A stretch of DNA of 64,000 nt, taken from positions 56,925 to 120,924 of the forward strand of contig JACWEJ010000002.1 in NCBI GenBank assembly GCA_014653545.1. Reading direction: 5' to 3'. Position numbers and translations under genes: made by a program. Below, piece after piece: positions 34,237-43,370 of this stretch. The notes beneath the pieces are model-generated. The model made no database searches and had not been told where the DNA came from. It worked only from the letters and a program-made list of their open reading frames with translations. Within the stretch, counting starts at the first letter, position 1. Each line of letters starts with the position of its first letter. The DNA comes from Pelagibacterales bacterium SAG-MED41 (GTDB lineage Bacteria > Pseudomonadota > Alphaproteobacteria > Pelagibacterales > Pelagibacteraceae).

Positions 34237-35102
34237 ACTTTACACTTCTTGCCATTTACAGTTAAATCTTGATCCTTGAATTCTTGAAAGTCTGGATCGT
34301 ACATTTTTATTAAAGCAAAAGGATAAGGTTTATCAATTAAAACTTTACCAATTTTTGAATTTTTAAAAAATATTTCATCGTTCAACTTTAATTGTTGATC
34401 AGTTTTAATTGGCATTAGTTTTCTTCTAAGCTTATTTTTCAACTTCATTCTTGCTGTATTTTCTTGTCCAATATAACAACCTTTTTTAAAGTCTATAGCA
34501 TTTAAAGCTTCGAAATTTGCTTCTAAACCAAACAGTTGATCTTTTAAAAATTCTAAACCTTTTTCAGGTATACCTAGCTTATAAGCTTTGGCAAAATAAT
34601 CATCCTCATCAATTATATTTAAGCTTAACTTTTTTATTGTTAAATAAAGTTTTTCCAATGGAGACAAAATTCTAGCACCTAATTCATTATCTCTAGGATC
34701 AATGAAGAAAGGGCAATCTCGATAGGTTATTGTACTTGAAGTATTATTAACTTCTTTTTGAATTTCTCCAAACTTATCTTTATTTGTAATACCCACAACA
34801 TAATTTGATGAAATATTTTCTAATTCTACTTTTGATCTCAATTTATACTTTTTAAGGTTGTTTATAATCTCAACTACAAATGCTTCTTCACAATCTAAAA
34901 AGTAGCCTTTATCTGATTTAACAATAAAAAATTCATAAAGATATTTTCCTTGAGGCGTTAGCAAAGCAGAAAAAATAGAATTTTCGGTAGTTACTTTATA
35001 TATGTCATTAGTAATAATATTTTGAAGAAATTCAATTGTGTCGTCCCCAAAAATAGAAATTAATCCTCTATTTTTCAATATTATGATTTGATCTTTCTCC
35101 AT
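34233..35102 (-). CDS. ygfZ: tRNA-modifying/Fe-S protein YgfZ (folate-binding)
   Basis: KGCYIGQEN motif; GcvT-like. Confidence 0.9.
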   Translation of the reverse strand: MEKDQIIILKNRGLISIFGDDTIEFLQNIITNDIYKVTTENSIFSALLTPQGKYLYEFFIVKSDKGYFLDCEEAFVVEIINNLKKYKLRSKVELENISSNYVVGITNKDKFGEIQKEVNNTSSTITYRDCPFFIDPRDNELGARILSPLEKLYLTIKKLSLNIIDEDDYFAKAYKLGIPEKGLEFLKDQLFGLEANFEALNAIDFKKGCYIGQENTARMKLKNKLRRKLMPIKTDQQLKLNDEIFFKNSKIGKVLIDKPYPFALIKMYDPDFQEFKDQDLTVNGKKCKV

Positions 35103-35137
35103 ATTTGATAATTATATTGTATAATAATTAAATAATC

Positions 35138-36451
35138 ATGTCTGATAATTTTAGTCTCATAATTAAAAACGGCTCTTGCTATATTGACGGCAAACTTACC
35201 AAAACAGATATAGGATTATCAGGTAATAAAATCAAAAAAATTGGACAAATAGAATTAAACAGCGCTAAAGTTTATGATGCCACAGATAAAGTTGTTTTAC
35301 CCGGTATTATAGATACACAGGTTCATTTTAGAGAACCGGGCTCTACAGATGCTGAAGACCTAGAGAGTGGAAGCAGGGCAGCCGTATTAGGCGGTGTTAC
35401 GTCTTTATTCGAAATGCCTAACACCAATCCCCCAACTTCTAATTTAGTTGAGTTTGATAAAAAATTACAAGCAGCGAAAAATAGAATGCATAGTAATTAT
35501 GCTTTTTACTTTGGCGCTACACCTGATAATACAGATCAGCTTGCAAAATTAAAAGATGTAGAGGGTTGTTGTGGCGTAAAATTATTTGCGGGTTCTTCTA
35601 CGGGAAATTTATTAGTAGATAAGGAAGCAGATATTGAAAAAGTGATATCCAGTAGCGACAGAATCGTCTCAATTCATTCTGAAGACGAAGATATCATTAA
35701 GTTAAGAAAAAAATTTATTAAGAAAGGTGATGTCCACTCGCATCCAGAGTGGAGAAATGTTGAATGCGCAATGTCTTCTACACGAAGAGTAGTTAAAATT
35801 GCAGAGAGATATAATAAAAAAATACATGTCTTGCATATAACCACAAAAGAAGAAGTTGATTTTTTAGCTATGCATAAAAAAAATGTTACTTTTGAAACCA
35901 CACCTCAACATTTAACTCTTTATGCGCCAGACTGTTATGAAAAACTTGGATCATATGCTCAAATGAATCCACCTTTAAGAACTAAAGAGCATTATGATCG
36001 TTTATGGGTGGCAATTAAAAATAATGTAGTTGACGTATTAGGATCAGATCATGCTCCTCATCTTAAAGAAAATAAAGATAAAGAATATCCTAATAGTCCA
36101 TCAGGAATGCCTGGGGTTCAAACTATTTTTCCGGTTATGCTTAATCATGTGAATGATGGGAAACTTACACTTCAGCAGTTAATTAATCTGATGTGTGAAA
36201 ATCCATGCAAAATTTTTGGAATTAAAAAAAAAGGCTTTATCAAAGAGGGTTTTGACGCCGATTTAACAATTGCAGATATGAATAAAGAGGTAATTATTAA
36301 AAACGAAATGATTGCAAGTAAATGTGGTTGGACACCTTTTAATAACTACAAAGTTAAAGGATTTCCTGTAGGGACAATTGTAAATGGAAATTTGGTTATG
36401 TCTGATGGAAAAGTTATAATGGAGTCTAAAGGAACACCATTAAAGTTTTAA
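35138..36451 (+). CDS. pyrC: Dihydroorotase / cyclic amidohydrolase
   Basis: VLPGIIDTQVHFREPGSTDAED, GSDHAPH. Confidence 0.85.
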   Translation: MSDNFSLIIKNGSCYIDGKLTKTDIGLSGNKIKKIGQIELNSAKVYDATDKVVLPGIIDTQVHFREPGSTDAEDLESGSRAAVLGGVTSLFEMPNTNPPTSNLVEFDKKLQAAKNRMHSNYAFYFGATPDNTDQLAKLKDVEGCCGVKLFAGSSTGNLLVDKEADIEKVISSSDRIVSIHSEDEDIIKLRKKFIKKGDVHSHPEWRNVECAMSSTRRVVKIAERYNKKIHVLHITTKEEVDFLAMHKKNVTFETTPQHLTLYAPDCYEKLGSYAQMNPPLRTKEHYDRLWVAIKNNVVDVLGSDHAPHLKENKDKEYPNSPSGMPGVQTIFPVMLNHVNDGKLTLQQLINLMCENPCKIFGIKKKGFIKEGFDADLTIADMNKEVIIKNEMIASKCGWTPFNNYKVKGFPVGTIVNGNLVMSDGKVIMESKGTPLKF

Positions 36452-38338
36452 TATATTATTCTCAATTAAATCGGCTTTTATCTCATCTAAAATTGCAGGA
36501 TCGTCTATGGTAGCTGGCATTTTGTAAGGCTCATTGTCAGCTATTTTTCTAACAGTTCCTCTTAATACTTTTCCAGATCTTGTTTTAGGTAATCTCTTAA
36601 CGACGATACCTATTTTAAAAGCTGCAACCGGGCCAACTTTTTCTCTTACCATTTTTACACATTCATCTATGATATCTTTTTTGCCTTTTGTAACCCCCGC
36701 TTTCAAAGCAAGCAAACCAATTGGAAGCTGTCCCTTTAACTTGTCGGCAATACCAATTACTGCGCACTCTGCTACATCTTTGTGCTCAGCTAGAACTTCT
36801 TCGATTGCCCCAGTCGACAATCTATGTCCTGCAACATTAATGATGTCGTCAGTTCTAGACATGATCCAAACATAACCATCTTCATCGATATGTCCTGCAT
36901 CATAAGTTAAATAATATCCAGGATAAGTAGACATGTAATTTTCTTTATATCTTTTATCTGCACCCCAAAGAGTTGGAAAAGTTCCAGGAGGCAAAGGAAG
37001 TTTAACAACAATATCTCCCATTTTACCTGGACCGACTTCTTTGCCTTCAGAATTTAAAACCTTTAAATCATAACCTGGTACTGGTTTAAAAGCTGAACCA
37101 TACTTTACTGGAAAAGACTCTATACCTGTGCAGTCAGATGTTATTGCCCAGCTGGTTTCAGTTTGCCACCAATGATCTATTACAGGTGAGTTAGATAATT
37201 TTTCAAACCATTTAATGGTATCAGGGTCAGCTCGTTCACCTGCTAAAAATAGTTTATCAAATTTACTTAAATCATATTTTTTAAAGAATTCACCGTTTGG
37301 ATCTTCTTTTTTAATAGCTCTAATTGCTGTTGGAGCTGTGAAAAGAGATTTAACTTTATGTTCTGATATCACTCTCCAAAAAACTCCGGCATCAGGGGTC
37401 CCAACTGGTTTCCCTTCAAATAAAACTGTCGTACATCCGTAAAAAAGCGGAGCATAGACAATATAAGAGTGACCAACGATCCATCCAATATCACTTGCAG
37501 ACCACCAAACATCATTTTGATGAATATTGTAAATATTTTTCATAGTCCATTTCAGAGCAACTATGTGCCCGCCAATATCTCTTACGATCCCTTTTGGTAG
37601 ACCTGTAGTGCCTGAGGTATAAAGTATATATGCATAATCATTAGCATTCATCTTTTCACACTCAACAGGTTTTGCATCTTTGTGTGCGTCATCCCAAGTG
37701 ATATCCATTTTAGGATCTAGCTCAGCTTTATCTTTTTCTCTTTGAAAAATTATACATTTATTTGGTTTATGTTTTGCAAGCTCAAGCGCTTTATTAACTA
37801 ATGGTTTATAATGAACTGTTCTTCCAGGTTCATAACCACACGAGGCAGTTACTAACAGTTTCGCTTTAGAGTCATCAATTCTGCTTGCAAGTTCATTAGC
37901 TGCAAAACCACCAAACACTACAGAGTGCACTGCTCCAATTCTTCCACATGCAAGCATTGTAATTACAGCCTCAGGTATCATAGGCATATAAATAATTACT
38001 CTGTCACCTTTATTAACTCCCTGGTTTTTTAAAGCTCCCGCAAATAGAGCCACACGATCTCTTAATTCATTGTATGTAATATTTTTTTTAGCACCAGTAA
38101 TTGGACTGTCATAAATGATTGCAAGTTTATTACCTCTACCCTCATCAATATGTAAGTCTAATGCGTTGTAACAAGTGTTTGTAACACCATCTTCAAACCA
38201 TTTATAAAAAGGAGGGTTATCAGAATTTAAAATTCTAGTTGGTTTCTTATACCAAAATATGTTCTCAGATACTTCTTTCCAAAATTCCTCTCTTTTATCT
38301 ATAGATTTTTGATAAATATCTTTGTACTTTTGATTCAA
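36440..38338 (-). CDS. prpE: Acyl-CoA synthetase, propionyl-CoA synthetase type
   Basis: AMP-binding YTSGTTGLPKGIVRD; C-terminal KTRSGKVLRGT. Confidence 0.82.
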   Translation of the reverse strand: MNQKYKDIYQKSIDKREEFWKEVSENIFWYKKPTRILNSDNPPFYKWFEDGVTNTCYNALDLHIDEGRGNKLAIIYDSPITGAKKNITYNELRDRVALFAGALKNQGVNKGDRVIIYMPMIPEAVITMLACGRIGAVHSVVFGGFAANELASRIDDSKAKLLVTASCGYEPGRTVHYKPLVNKALELAKHKPNKCIIFQREKDKAELDPKMDITWDDAHKDAKPVECEKMNANDYAYILYTSGTTGLPKGIVRDIGGHIVALKWTMKNIYNIHQNDVWWSASDIGWIVGHSYIVYAPLFYGCTTVLFEGKPVGTPDAGVFWRVISEHKVKSLFTAPTAIRAIKKEDPNGEFFKKYDLSKFDKLFLAGERADPDTIKWFEKLSNSPVIDHWWQTETSWAITSDCTGIESFPVKYGSAFKPVPGYDLKVLNSEGKEVGPGKMGDIVVKLPLPPGTFPTLWGADKRYKENYMSTYPGYYLTYDAGHIDEDGYVWIMSRTDDIINVAGHRLSTGAIEEVLAEHKDVAECAVIGIADKLKGQLPIGLLALKAGVTKGKKDIIDECVKMVREKVGPVAAFKIGIVVKRLPKTRSGKVLRGTVRKIADNEPYKMPATIDDPAILDEIKADLIENNILKL

Positions 38339-38476
38339 ATTATTCCTCCCGAAACTCTACTTTTAAGAGAGTATTTCATAAATATCCCCAAAAAAAAATA
38401 AAAAAACCAATAAAATTGCGGGTTTTTAATAAAAAAAACGCTTCACTGTAACTTTGTTTTTTACTATGTTCGCTCC

Positions 38477-38519
38477 AATTACTCGGTGATGGTTAGATTT
38501 ACCGTTTGTCCGAGTGGTT
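38477..38519 (+). promoter_or_regulatory. Hairpin in the proteorhodopsin upstream region
   Basis: AATTACTCGG (38477-38486) pairs with CCGAGTGGTT (38510-38519): 10 bp with two G:U pairs, 23-nt loop; about 46 nt before the ATG. Confidence 0.5.
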
Positions 38520-38565
38520 TATATATAAACTAAGTAGAAAACTAAACAAACGAGGGAGGTTTTCA

Positions 38566-39336
38566 ATGAGTAAATTTAAAACGCTTGCACTAGCAGCCGT
38601 AGCCGTACTAGGCTTAACAGGCGCAGCTAATGCAGCAACCCCTATGCTTGAGACAGGAGATTTCGTAGGAATATCTTTCTGGCTTGTGTCAATGGGTATG
38701 ATTGCAACTACAGTATTCTTTTTTGCAGAAAGAAACACAGTAGCTGCATCTTGGAGAACATCTTTAACAGTAGCTGGACTTGTAACTGGTGTTGCATTCG
38801 TTCACTATATGTACATGAGAGATGTTTGGGTGACTACAGGCGATACACCAACAGTATACAGATATATTGATTGGTTAATCACTGTGCCACTTCAAATGAT
38901 TGAATTCTATCTAATCTTGGCAGCTGTAAGAAAAGTGCCAACTTCTATATTCTGGAAGCTATTAATTGGTTCATTAGTAATGTTAATCGGTGGTTACTTA
39001 GGTGAAGCTGGTTACATACAACCATTTGTAGGTTTCGTAATTGGAATGGCTGGATGGATTTACATCTTGTTTGAAATATTCTCAGGTGAAGCAGGACAAT
39101 TAGCAGCTAAAGCTGGTAATAAGTCAATGACTACTGCTTTCAGTGCTATGAGAATAATCGTAACAATCGGTTGGGCGATTTATCCTTTAGGATATATTTT
39201 CGGTTACCTAACTGGTGGTGTTGATGCAAATGCTTTAAATATAATTTACAACTTAGCTGACTTTGTTAACAAGATCGCTTTTGGTCTAGTTATCTGGGCA
39301 GCAGCAATGCAAAACACAAGATTAGCATCTAGATAA
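38566..39336 (+). CDS. Proteorhodopsin (proton pump), Gln at tuning site
   Basis: Signal peptide, HYMYMRDVW, YRYIDWLITVPLQMIEFYLIL, retinal Lys in LADFVNKIAFG. True ATG at 38566 after a strong GAGGGAGG SD; the ORF-track start at 38506 is too long. Confidence 0.98.
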   Translation: MSKFKTLALAAVAVLGLTGAANAATPMLETGDFVGISFWLVSMGMIATTVFFFAERNTVAASWRTSLTVAGLVTGVAFVHYMYMRDVWVTTGDTPTVYRYIDWLITVPLQMIEFYLILAAVRKVPTSIFWKLLIGSLVMLIGGYLGEAGYIQPFVGFVIGMAGWIYILFEIFSGEAGQLAAKAGNKSMTTAFSAMRIIVTIGWAIYPLGYIFGYLTGGVDANALNIIYNLADFVNKIAFGLVIWAAAMQNTRLASR

Positions 39337-39358
39337 TAGATAAATCTTATAAAAAAAA

Positions 39359-39391
39359 GGGCGGGTACATTATGTGTACTTGCCCTTTTTT
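39359..39391 (+). terminator. Intrinsic terminator after proteorhodopsin
   Basis: GGGCGGGTACA-TTATG-TGTACTTGCCC-TTTTTT, 11-bp stem with G:U pairs. Confidence 0.88.
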
Positions 39392-39414
39392 ATTAGATAC
39401 TTATATTAAAATTA

Positions 39415-39546
39415 ATGGAACTTTCAAAACCTTATAAAGGAAAAGGAAAACGTAAAATTAAAAAAATGCCTTTTACAGTTAAAGGCTATATTTTATATTA
39501 TGCTTTCTTTTGGGTAGTTATAATCTCAGTATATTTAGCCTACTAA
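39415..39546 (+). CDS. 43-aa small membrane protein (MELSKPYKGKGKRKIKKMPFTVKGYILYYAFFWVVIISVYLAY)
   Basis: ATG-to-TAA frame; its stop overlaps the ferredoxin ATG (TAATG at 39544-39548); basic N-terminus plus one TM helix; not in the ORF track. Confidence 0.65.
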   Translation: MELSKPYKGKGKRKIKKMPFTVKGYILYYAFFWVVIISVYLAY

Positions 39547-39866
39547 TGCCAAGAATTACTTATCAAGATAATAAAGGAAATTCTAAAACTATTGATGTTG
39601 AAAATGGCCTTACGGTAATGGAAGGAGCTATCCAAAATGATATACCAGGCATTGATGCTGATTGCGGTGGATCGATGGCATGTGCAACTTGCCATGTTTA
39701 TGTCGAAGAAAAATGGTTAGATAAACTTCCTAAACCAGAAGAGGCTGAAGTTGATATGATTGATATGGCATTTGAACCTAAAAAAAATAGTAGATTAAGT
39801 TGCCAGCTAATTATTTCTGATGAATTAGATGGTCTTAAAGTCACTACACCAACACAACAATCTTAA
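39546..39866 (+). CDS. 2Fe-2S ferredoxin (adrenodoxin/FdxB type)
   Basis: CGGSMACATCHVYV cluster motif; start placed at ATG 39546 (MPRITYQDN) rather than 39510. Confidence 0.93.
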   Translation: MPRITYQDNKGNSKTIDVENGLTVMEGAIQNDIPGIDADCGGSMACATCHVYVEEKWLDKLPKPEEAEVDMIDMAFEPKKNSRLSCQLIISDELDGLKVTTPTQQS

Positions 39867-40879
39867 TGGAAAAAACAGACACAATTATAATTGGTGCGGG
39901 ACCAGTAGGTTTATTTGCAGTTCATCAACTAGGTATAAAACGACTCAAAGCTGTAGTAATTGACAATCTAGATAGAGCAGGAGGACAATGTATCGAATTG
40001 TATCCGGATAAACCAATTTACGACATTCCTGCAGTTCCTGAGTGTACAGGAGAAGAATTAACAAAAAACTTATTAAAACAAATTAAACCATTTAATACTA
40101 AATTTATTTTCAATGAACGAGTTGAAGAAGTTAGACAAGACAAAGACAAATGGATTGTAAAAACGAATAATAATAATGAATTTTCTACACCTAACATTAT
40201 TATTGCTGGAGGAGTGGGATCTTTTGAGCCAAGAAAATTATCACTTAAAGAGATAGAAAAATTTGAGGGTAAATCCTTATTCTATGCAGTTAAAAATAAA
40301 GAAGAATTTAAAAATAAAAAAATTTCTATTTTTGGAGGAGGGGATTCAGCCTTAGATTGGGCCTTAGAGTTATCTAAGTTATCAAAAATTACTTTAATAC
40401 ATAGGAGAGATGAATTTAGAGGTGCGCCTCATACTTTATCTGAAATTAAAAAATTAGAAAAAGAAGGAAAAATTTCTATTAAAACACCGTGTCAACTTGA
40501 GTCTGTTGAAGGGAATGAGTCTATAAAATCCATTTCAATAAAATTCGATGATGGAAAAGTTGAAAAAATAAACACGGATATCGTTTTAAGTTTTTTTGGA
40601 TTAATCATGAAACTTGGACCAATAGCTGAGTGGGGTTTAAATATGGATAAAAAAACAATTGAAGTTAATTCACAAAACTTTGAAACAAGTAAAAAAGGTA
40701 TCTTTGCAATTGGAGATATTTGTAATTATCCAGGAAAATTAAAACTTATTTTATCTGGATTTCATGAAGCTGCCTTGGCATCGGTTGATTGCTTTAAAAG
40801 AGCAAGACCTAATGAAAAATATAGATTTGAGTTCACTACTTCGTCCAAAGCTATTCAAGAAAGACTTGGAAAAAAGTGA
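39866..40879 (+). CDS. Ferredoxin-NADP reductase / thioredoxin reductase-like flavoprotein
   Basis: IIGAGPVGLFAVHQLG, GGQCIELYPDKPIYDIPA, second nucleotide-binding GGGDSALDWAL. Confidence 0.92.
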   Translation: MEKTDTIIIGAGPVGLFAVHQLGIKRLKAVVIDNLDRAGGQCIELYPDKPIYDIPAVPECTGEELTKNLLKQIKPFNTKFIFNERVEEVRQDKDKWIVKTNNNNEFSTPNIIIAGGVGSFEPRKLSLKEIEKFEGKSLFYAVKNKEEFKNKKISIFGGGDSALDWALELSKLSKITLIHRRDEFRGAPHTLSEIKKLEKEGKISIKTPCQLESVEGNESIKSISIKFDDGKVEKINTDIVLSFFGLIMKLGPIAEWGLNMDKKTIEVNSQNFETSKKGIFAIGDICNYPGKLKLILSGFHEAALASVDCFKRARPNEKYRFEFTTSSKAIQERLGKK

Positions 40880-41502
40880 TCGAATTACTAACGGCAGACA
40901 CGCCTAATGGTAAAAAAATTTCAATCATGCTTGAAGAAATTAACTTTGATTATAAAGTTACAAAAGTAAATATTTATAAAGATGAGCAATTTAAGCCTGA
41001 ATTCAAAAAGATAAGTCCTTTTAGCAAAATTCCAGTTATTATTGACCATGAAACAAAAATAAGTTTATTTGAGTCAGGAGCTATTTTAATTTACTTAGGT
41101 GAGAAAAGCGGAATGTTCTACGATAAAGATCAAAGAACAACTATAAACCAGTGGTTAATGGGTCAAATGGGTTATGTGGGACCTATGTTAGGTCAACATC
41201 ATCAATTTCATCATTACAACCCTGGAAAAAGCGAATTTGGTGAAAATAGATATTTTAAAATTTCTGAGAGAATTTACCAAGAACTTGATGAAAGATTATC
41301 ACAATCAAAGTTTTTAGCTGGTGTAGACTATACAATTGCGGATATTGCAACCTTTCCTTGGATAGCCCGTCATGAGTGGCATGATATTGGTTTAAAAAAA
41401 TTTAAAAATTTAACTAGATGGTACGAAGAAATATCGAAAAGAGAGGCAGTGCAAAAAGGGTATGATCTTTTAAATCAAGGTGATCAAATTCCTAAAGCTT
41501 AA
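40876..41502 (+). CDS. Glutathione S-transferase family protein
   Basis: GST N-domain (TPNGKKISIMLEE..KIPVIID) and C-domain; GTG start overlapping the upstream TGA. Confidence 0.9.
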   Translation: MIELLTADTPNGKKISIMLEEINFDYKVTKVNIYKDEQFKPEFKKISPFSKIPVIIDHETKISLFESGAILIYLGEKSGMFYDKDQRTTINQWLMGQMGYVGPMLGQHHQFHHYNPGKSEFGENRYFKISERIYQELDERLSQSKFLAGVDYTIADIATFPWIARHEWHDIGLKKFKNLTRWYEEISKREAVQKGYDLLNQGDQIPKA

Positions 41503-41924
41503 TCATCAACAAAAATTTTTTCATCTCTTTCATGCTTTTCTTGTGCCTCAATTGAAAGAGTAGCTACAGGTCTAGCCATAAGTCTTTTTAAACCAATAGG
41601 CTCACCAGATTCTTCACAAAAACCATAAGTACCTTCTTTAAGTCTTTGTAATGCCGAATTAATTTTAGATATTAATTTTCTGCTTCTATTTAAAGCTTTC
41701 ATTTCTACAGTTTTATCAGTGTACGACGAAGCTTGATCGACAATATCTGCAGAAGAAACATTATCATCAGAAGAATTTAATAAGTTACCTAAATTATTTG
41801 CTTTAATAATATCTCTTTTCCAATTTAACAATTCTTCAGTAAAAAATTTTTTATGCTTAGCGCACATATATTTTTCCTTTGAGTTTGGGAAGTACTTTTT
41901 TTTAGTAGTGGTTTTTTTTACCAT
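41499..41924 (-). CDS. dksA: DksA/TraR family transcription factor
   Basis: YGFCEESGEPIGLKRLMARPVATLSIEAQEKHE. Confidence 0.9.
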   Translation of the reverse strand: MVKKTTTKKKYFPNSKEKYMCAKHKKFFTEELLNWKRDIIKANNLGNLLNSSDDNVSSADIVDQASSYTDKTVEMKALNRSRKLISKINSALQRLKEGTYGFCEESGEPIGLKRLMARPVATLSIEAQEKHERDEKIFVDD

Positions 41925-41999
41925 TTTTTGAATTTGGGGAGTATATGTTTGATTTTAGTCGTGTCAATAGCTTATAAATTGTAATAATTTCATATTAAA

Positions 42000-43370
42000 A
42001 TGATACTAAAAAAAAATATAACTAAGGTATTTTATCTTTTTATTTTTTCCAATTTAATTTTATGGACATTAATTCCCTCATTCTCAAATTTAAACCTTCC
42101 GTTAGATACAATAGAAGCTTTAGCTTGGGGAAGCAATTTAGATTGGGGTTTTGATAAACATCCTCCTTTTAGTGCTTTTGCAGTTGAAGTATTTTATTTT
42201 ATTTTCGGAGGAAATGATTGGTCATTTTACCTTCTTAGTCAAATTTTTGTAGCAGTAGCATTTTTTGTTGTATGGAAATTTTCAAATAAAATATTTGAGG
42301 ACAAATCATATTCTTTATTATCAGTTTTAATATTATCTGGAATTTATTTTTATAATTTTACAACCCCTGAATTTAATGTAAATGTAAGCCAGCTTCCTTT
42401 TTGGGCATTATCAGTTTATTTTTTTTGGAAAAGCTTAAATTTAAATAAAAAAATTGACTGGATCCTTTTAGGTTTTTTTTCAGCTTTAGGTTTTTTATCT
42501 AAATACTTATTTATCTATCTTATCGCATCATTTTTTATTTATTTTATTTTTAACTTTAAAAAATTTAAAAAGTTTATACCTAATTGTCTTTTATCTTTCT
42601 TAATTTTTTCCATTCTTTTAATCCCTCACTTAATCTGGTTATTTGAAAATAATTTTGTAACAATATTTTATGGCATAAACAGATCGGGATTATCATATTT
42701 TCATATTACCGACCATCTTATTAATCCTATAATTTTTTTAATTAAACAAATTTTAATTTTAGTTCCTTTCTTGATCATGTTCTTAGCAATTATAAAAAAA
42801 TTTAAATTTAAATTCAAAATTAATAATAAAACATTTTTTCTTATTTCGATTAATTTAATTCCATTTCTTCTTATTTTATTAACTTCAATAATTACTGGAG
42901 CTAAAATAAGAACAATGTGGATGACTCCGTTTTATTTATTTTTGGGTACTTTGTTTTTAGAAATTTTTAGAAAAAATATAGACACAAAAAAGATAAAAAA
43001 ATTTTATTATTTTTTTCTGTTTTTTTTTATTTTATCTCCTTCCCTTTATTTTGGAGTATCAGTTTTTGATAAAACAAAAAGGACTGATTATCCTGGTAAA
43101 GAAATATCAAGATTAGTTCAAAATAAATGGGATGATAATTTTGTAAATGAAATTAAAATTGTTGTTGGTGACGAGTGGTCTGCCGGAAACTTATCCTATC
43201 ATTTGAGCTCAAGACCTACTTGGTTTAATGATCTTAAAGATATTGCGAATAATATTTCAGAGGATCAAGGAGTAATTTATGTAGGTAATCCCAAAATTCT
43301 AAAAGAAATATGTCCAGGAGTTTTTGGTGAAATAAAACCAGCAGGTTATTGTATGATAGGCATGAGATGA
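42000..43370 (+). CDS. Membrane glycosyltransferase, GT39/ArnT-like
   Basis: Many TM helices; PLDTIEALAWGSNLDWGFDKHPPFSAF motif. Confidence 0.8.
   Translation: MILKKNITKVFYLFIFSNLILWTLIPSFSNLNLPLDTIEALAWGSNLDWGFDKHPPFSAFAVEVFYFIFGGNDWSFYLLSQIFVAVAFFVVWKFSNKIFEDKSYSLLSVLILSGIYFYNFTTPEFNVNVSQLPFWALSVYFFWKSLNLNKKIDWILLGFFSALGFLSKYLFIYLIASFFIYFIFNFKKFKKFIPNCLLSFLIFSILLIPHLIWLFENNFVTIFYGINRSGLSYFHITDHLINPIIFLIKQILILVPFLIMFLAIIKKFKFKFKINNKTFFLISINLIPFLLILLTSIITGAKIRTMWMTPFYLFLGTLFLEIFRKNIDTKKIKKFYYFFLFFFILSPSLYFGVSVFDKTKRTDYPGKEISRLVQNKWDDNFVNEIKIVVGDEWSAGNLSYHLSSRPTWFNDLKDIANNISEDQGVIYVGNPKILKEICPGVFGEIKPAGYCMIGMR

Noticed and set aside
38401-38427. AAAAAACC...GGTTTTT hairpin as a terminator
   Set aside because: Lies between divergent genes (prpE minus, rhodopsin plus), so there is no transcript to terminate; weak A/T stem.
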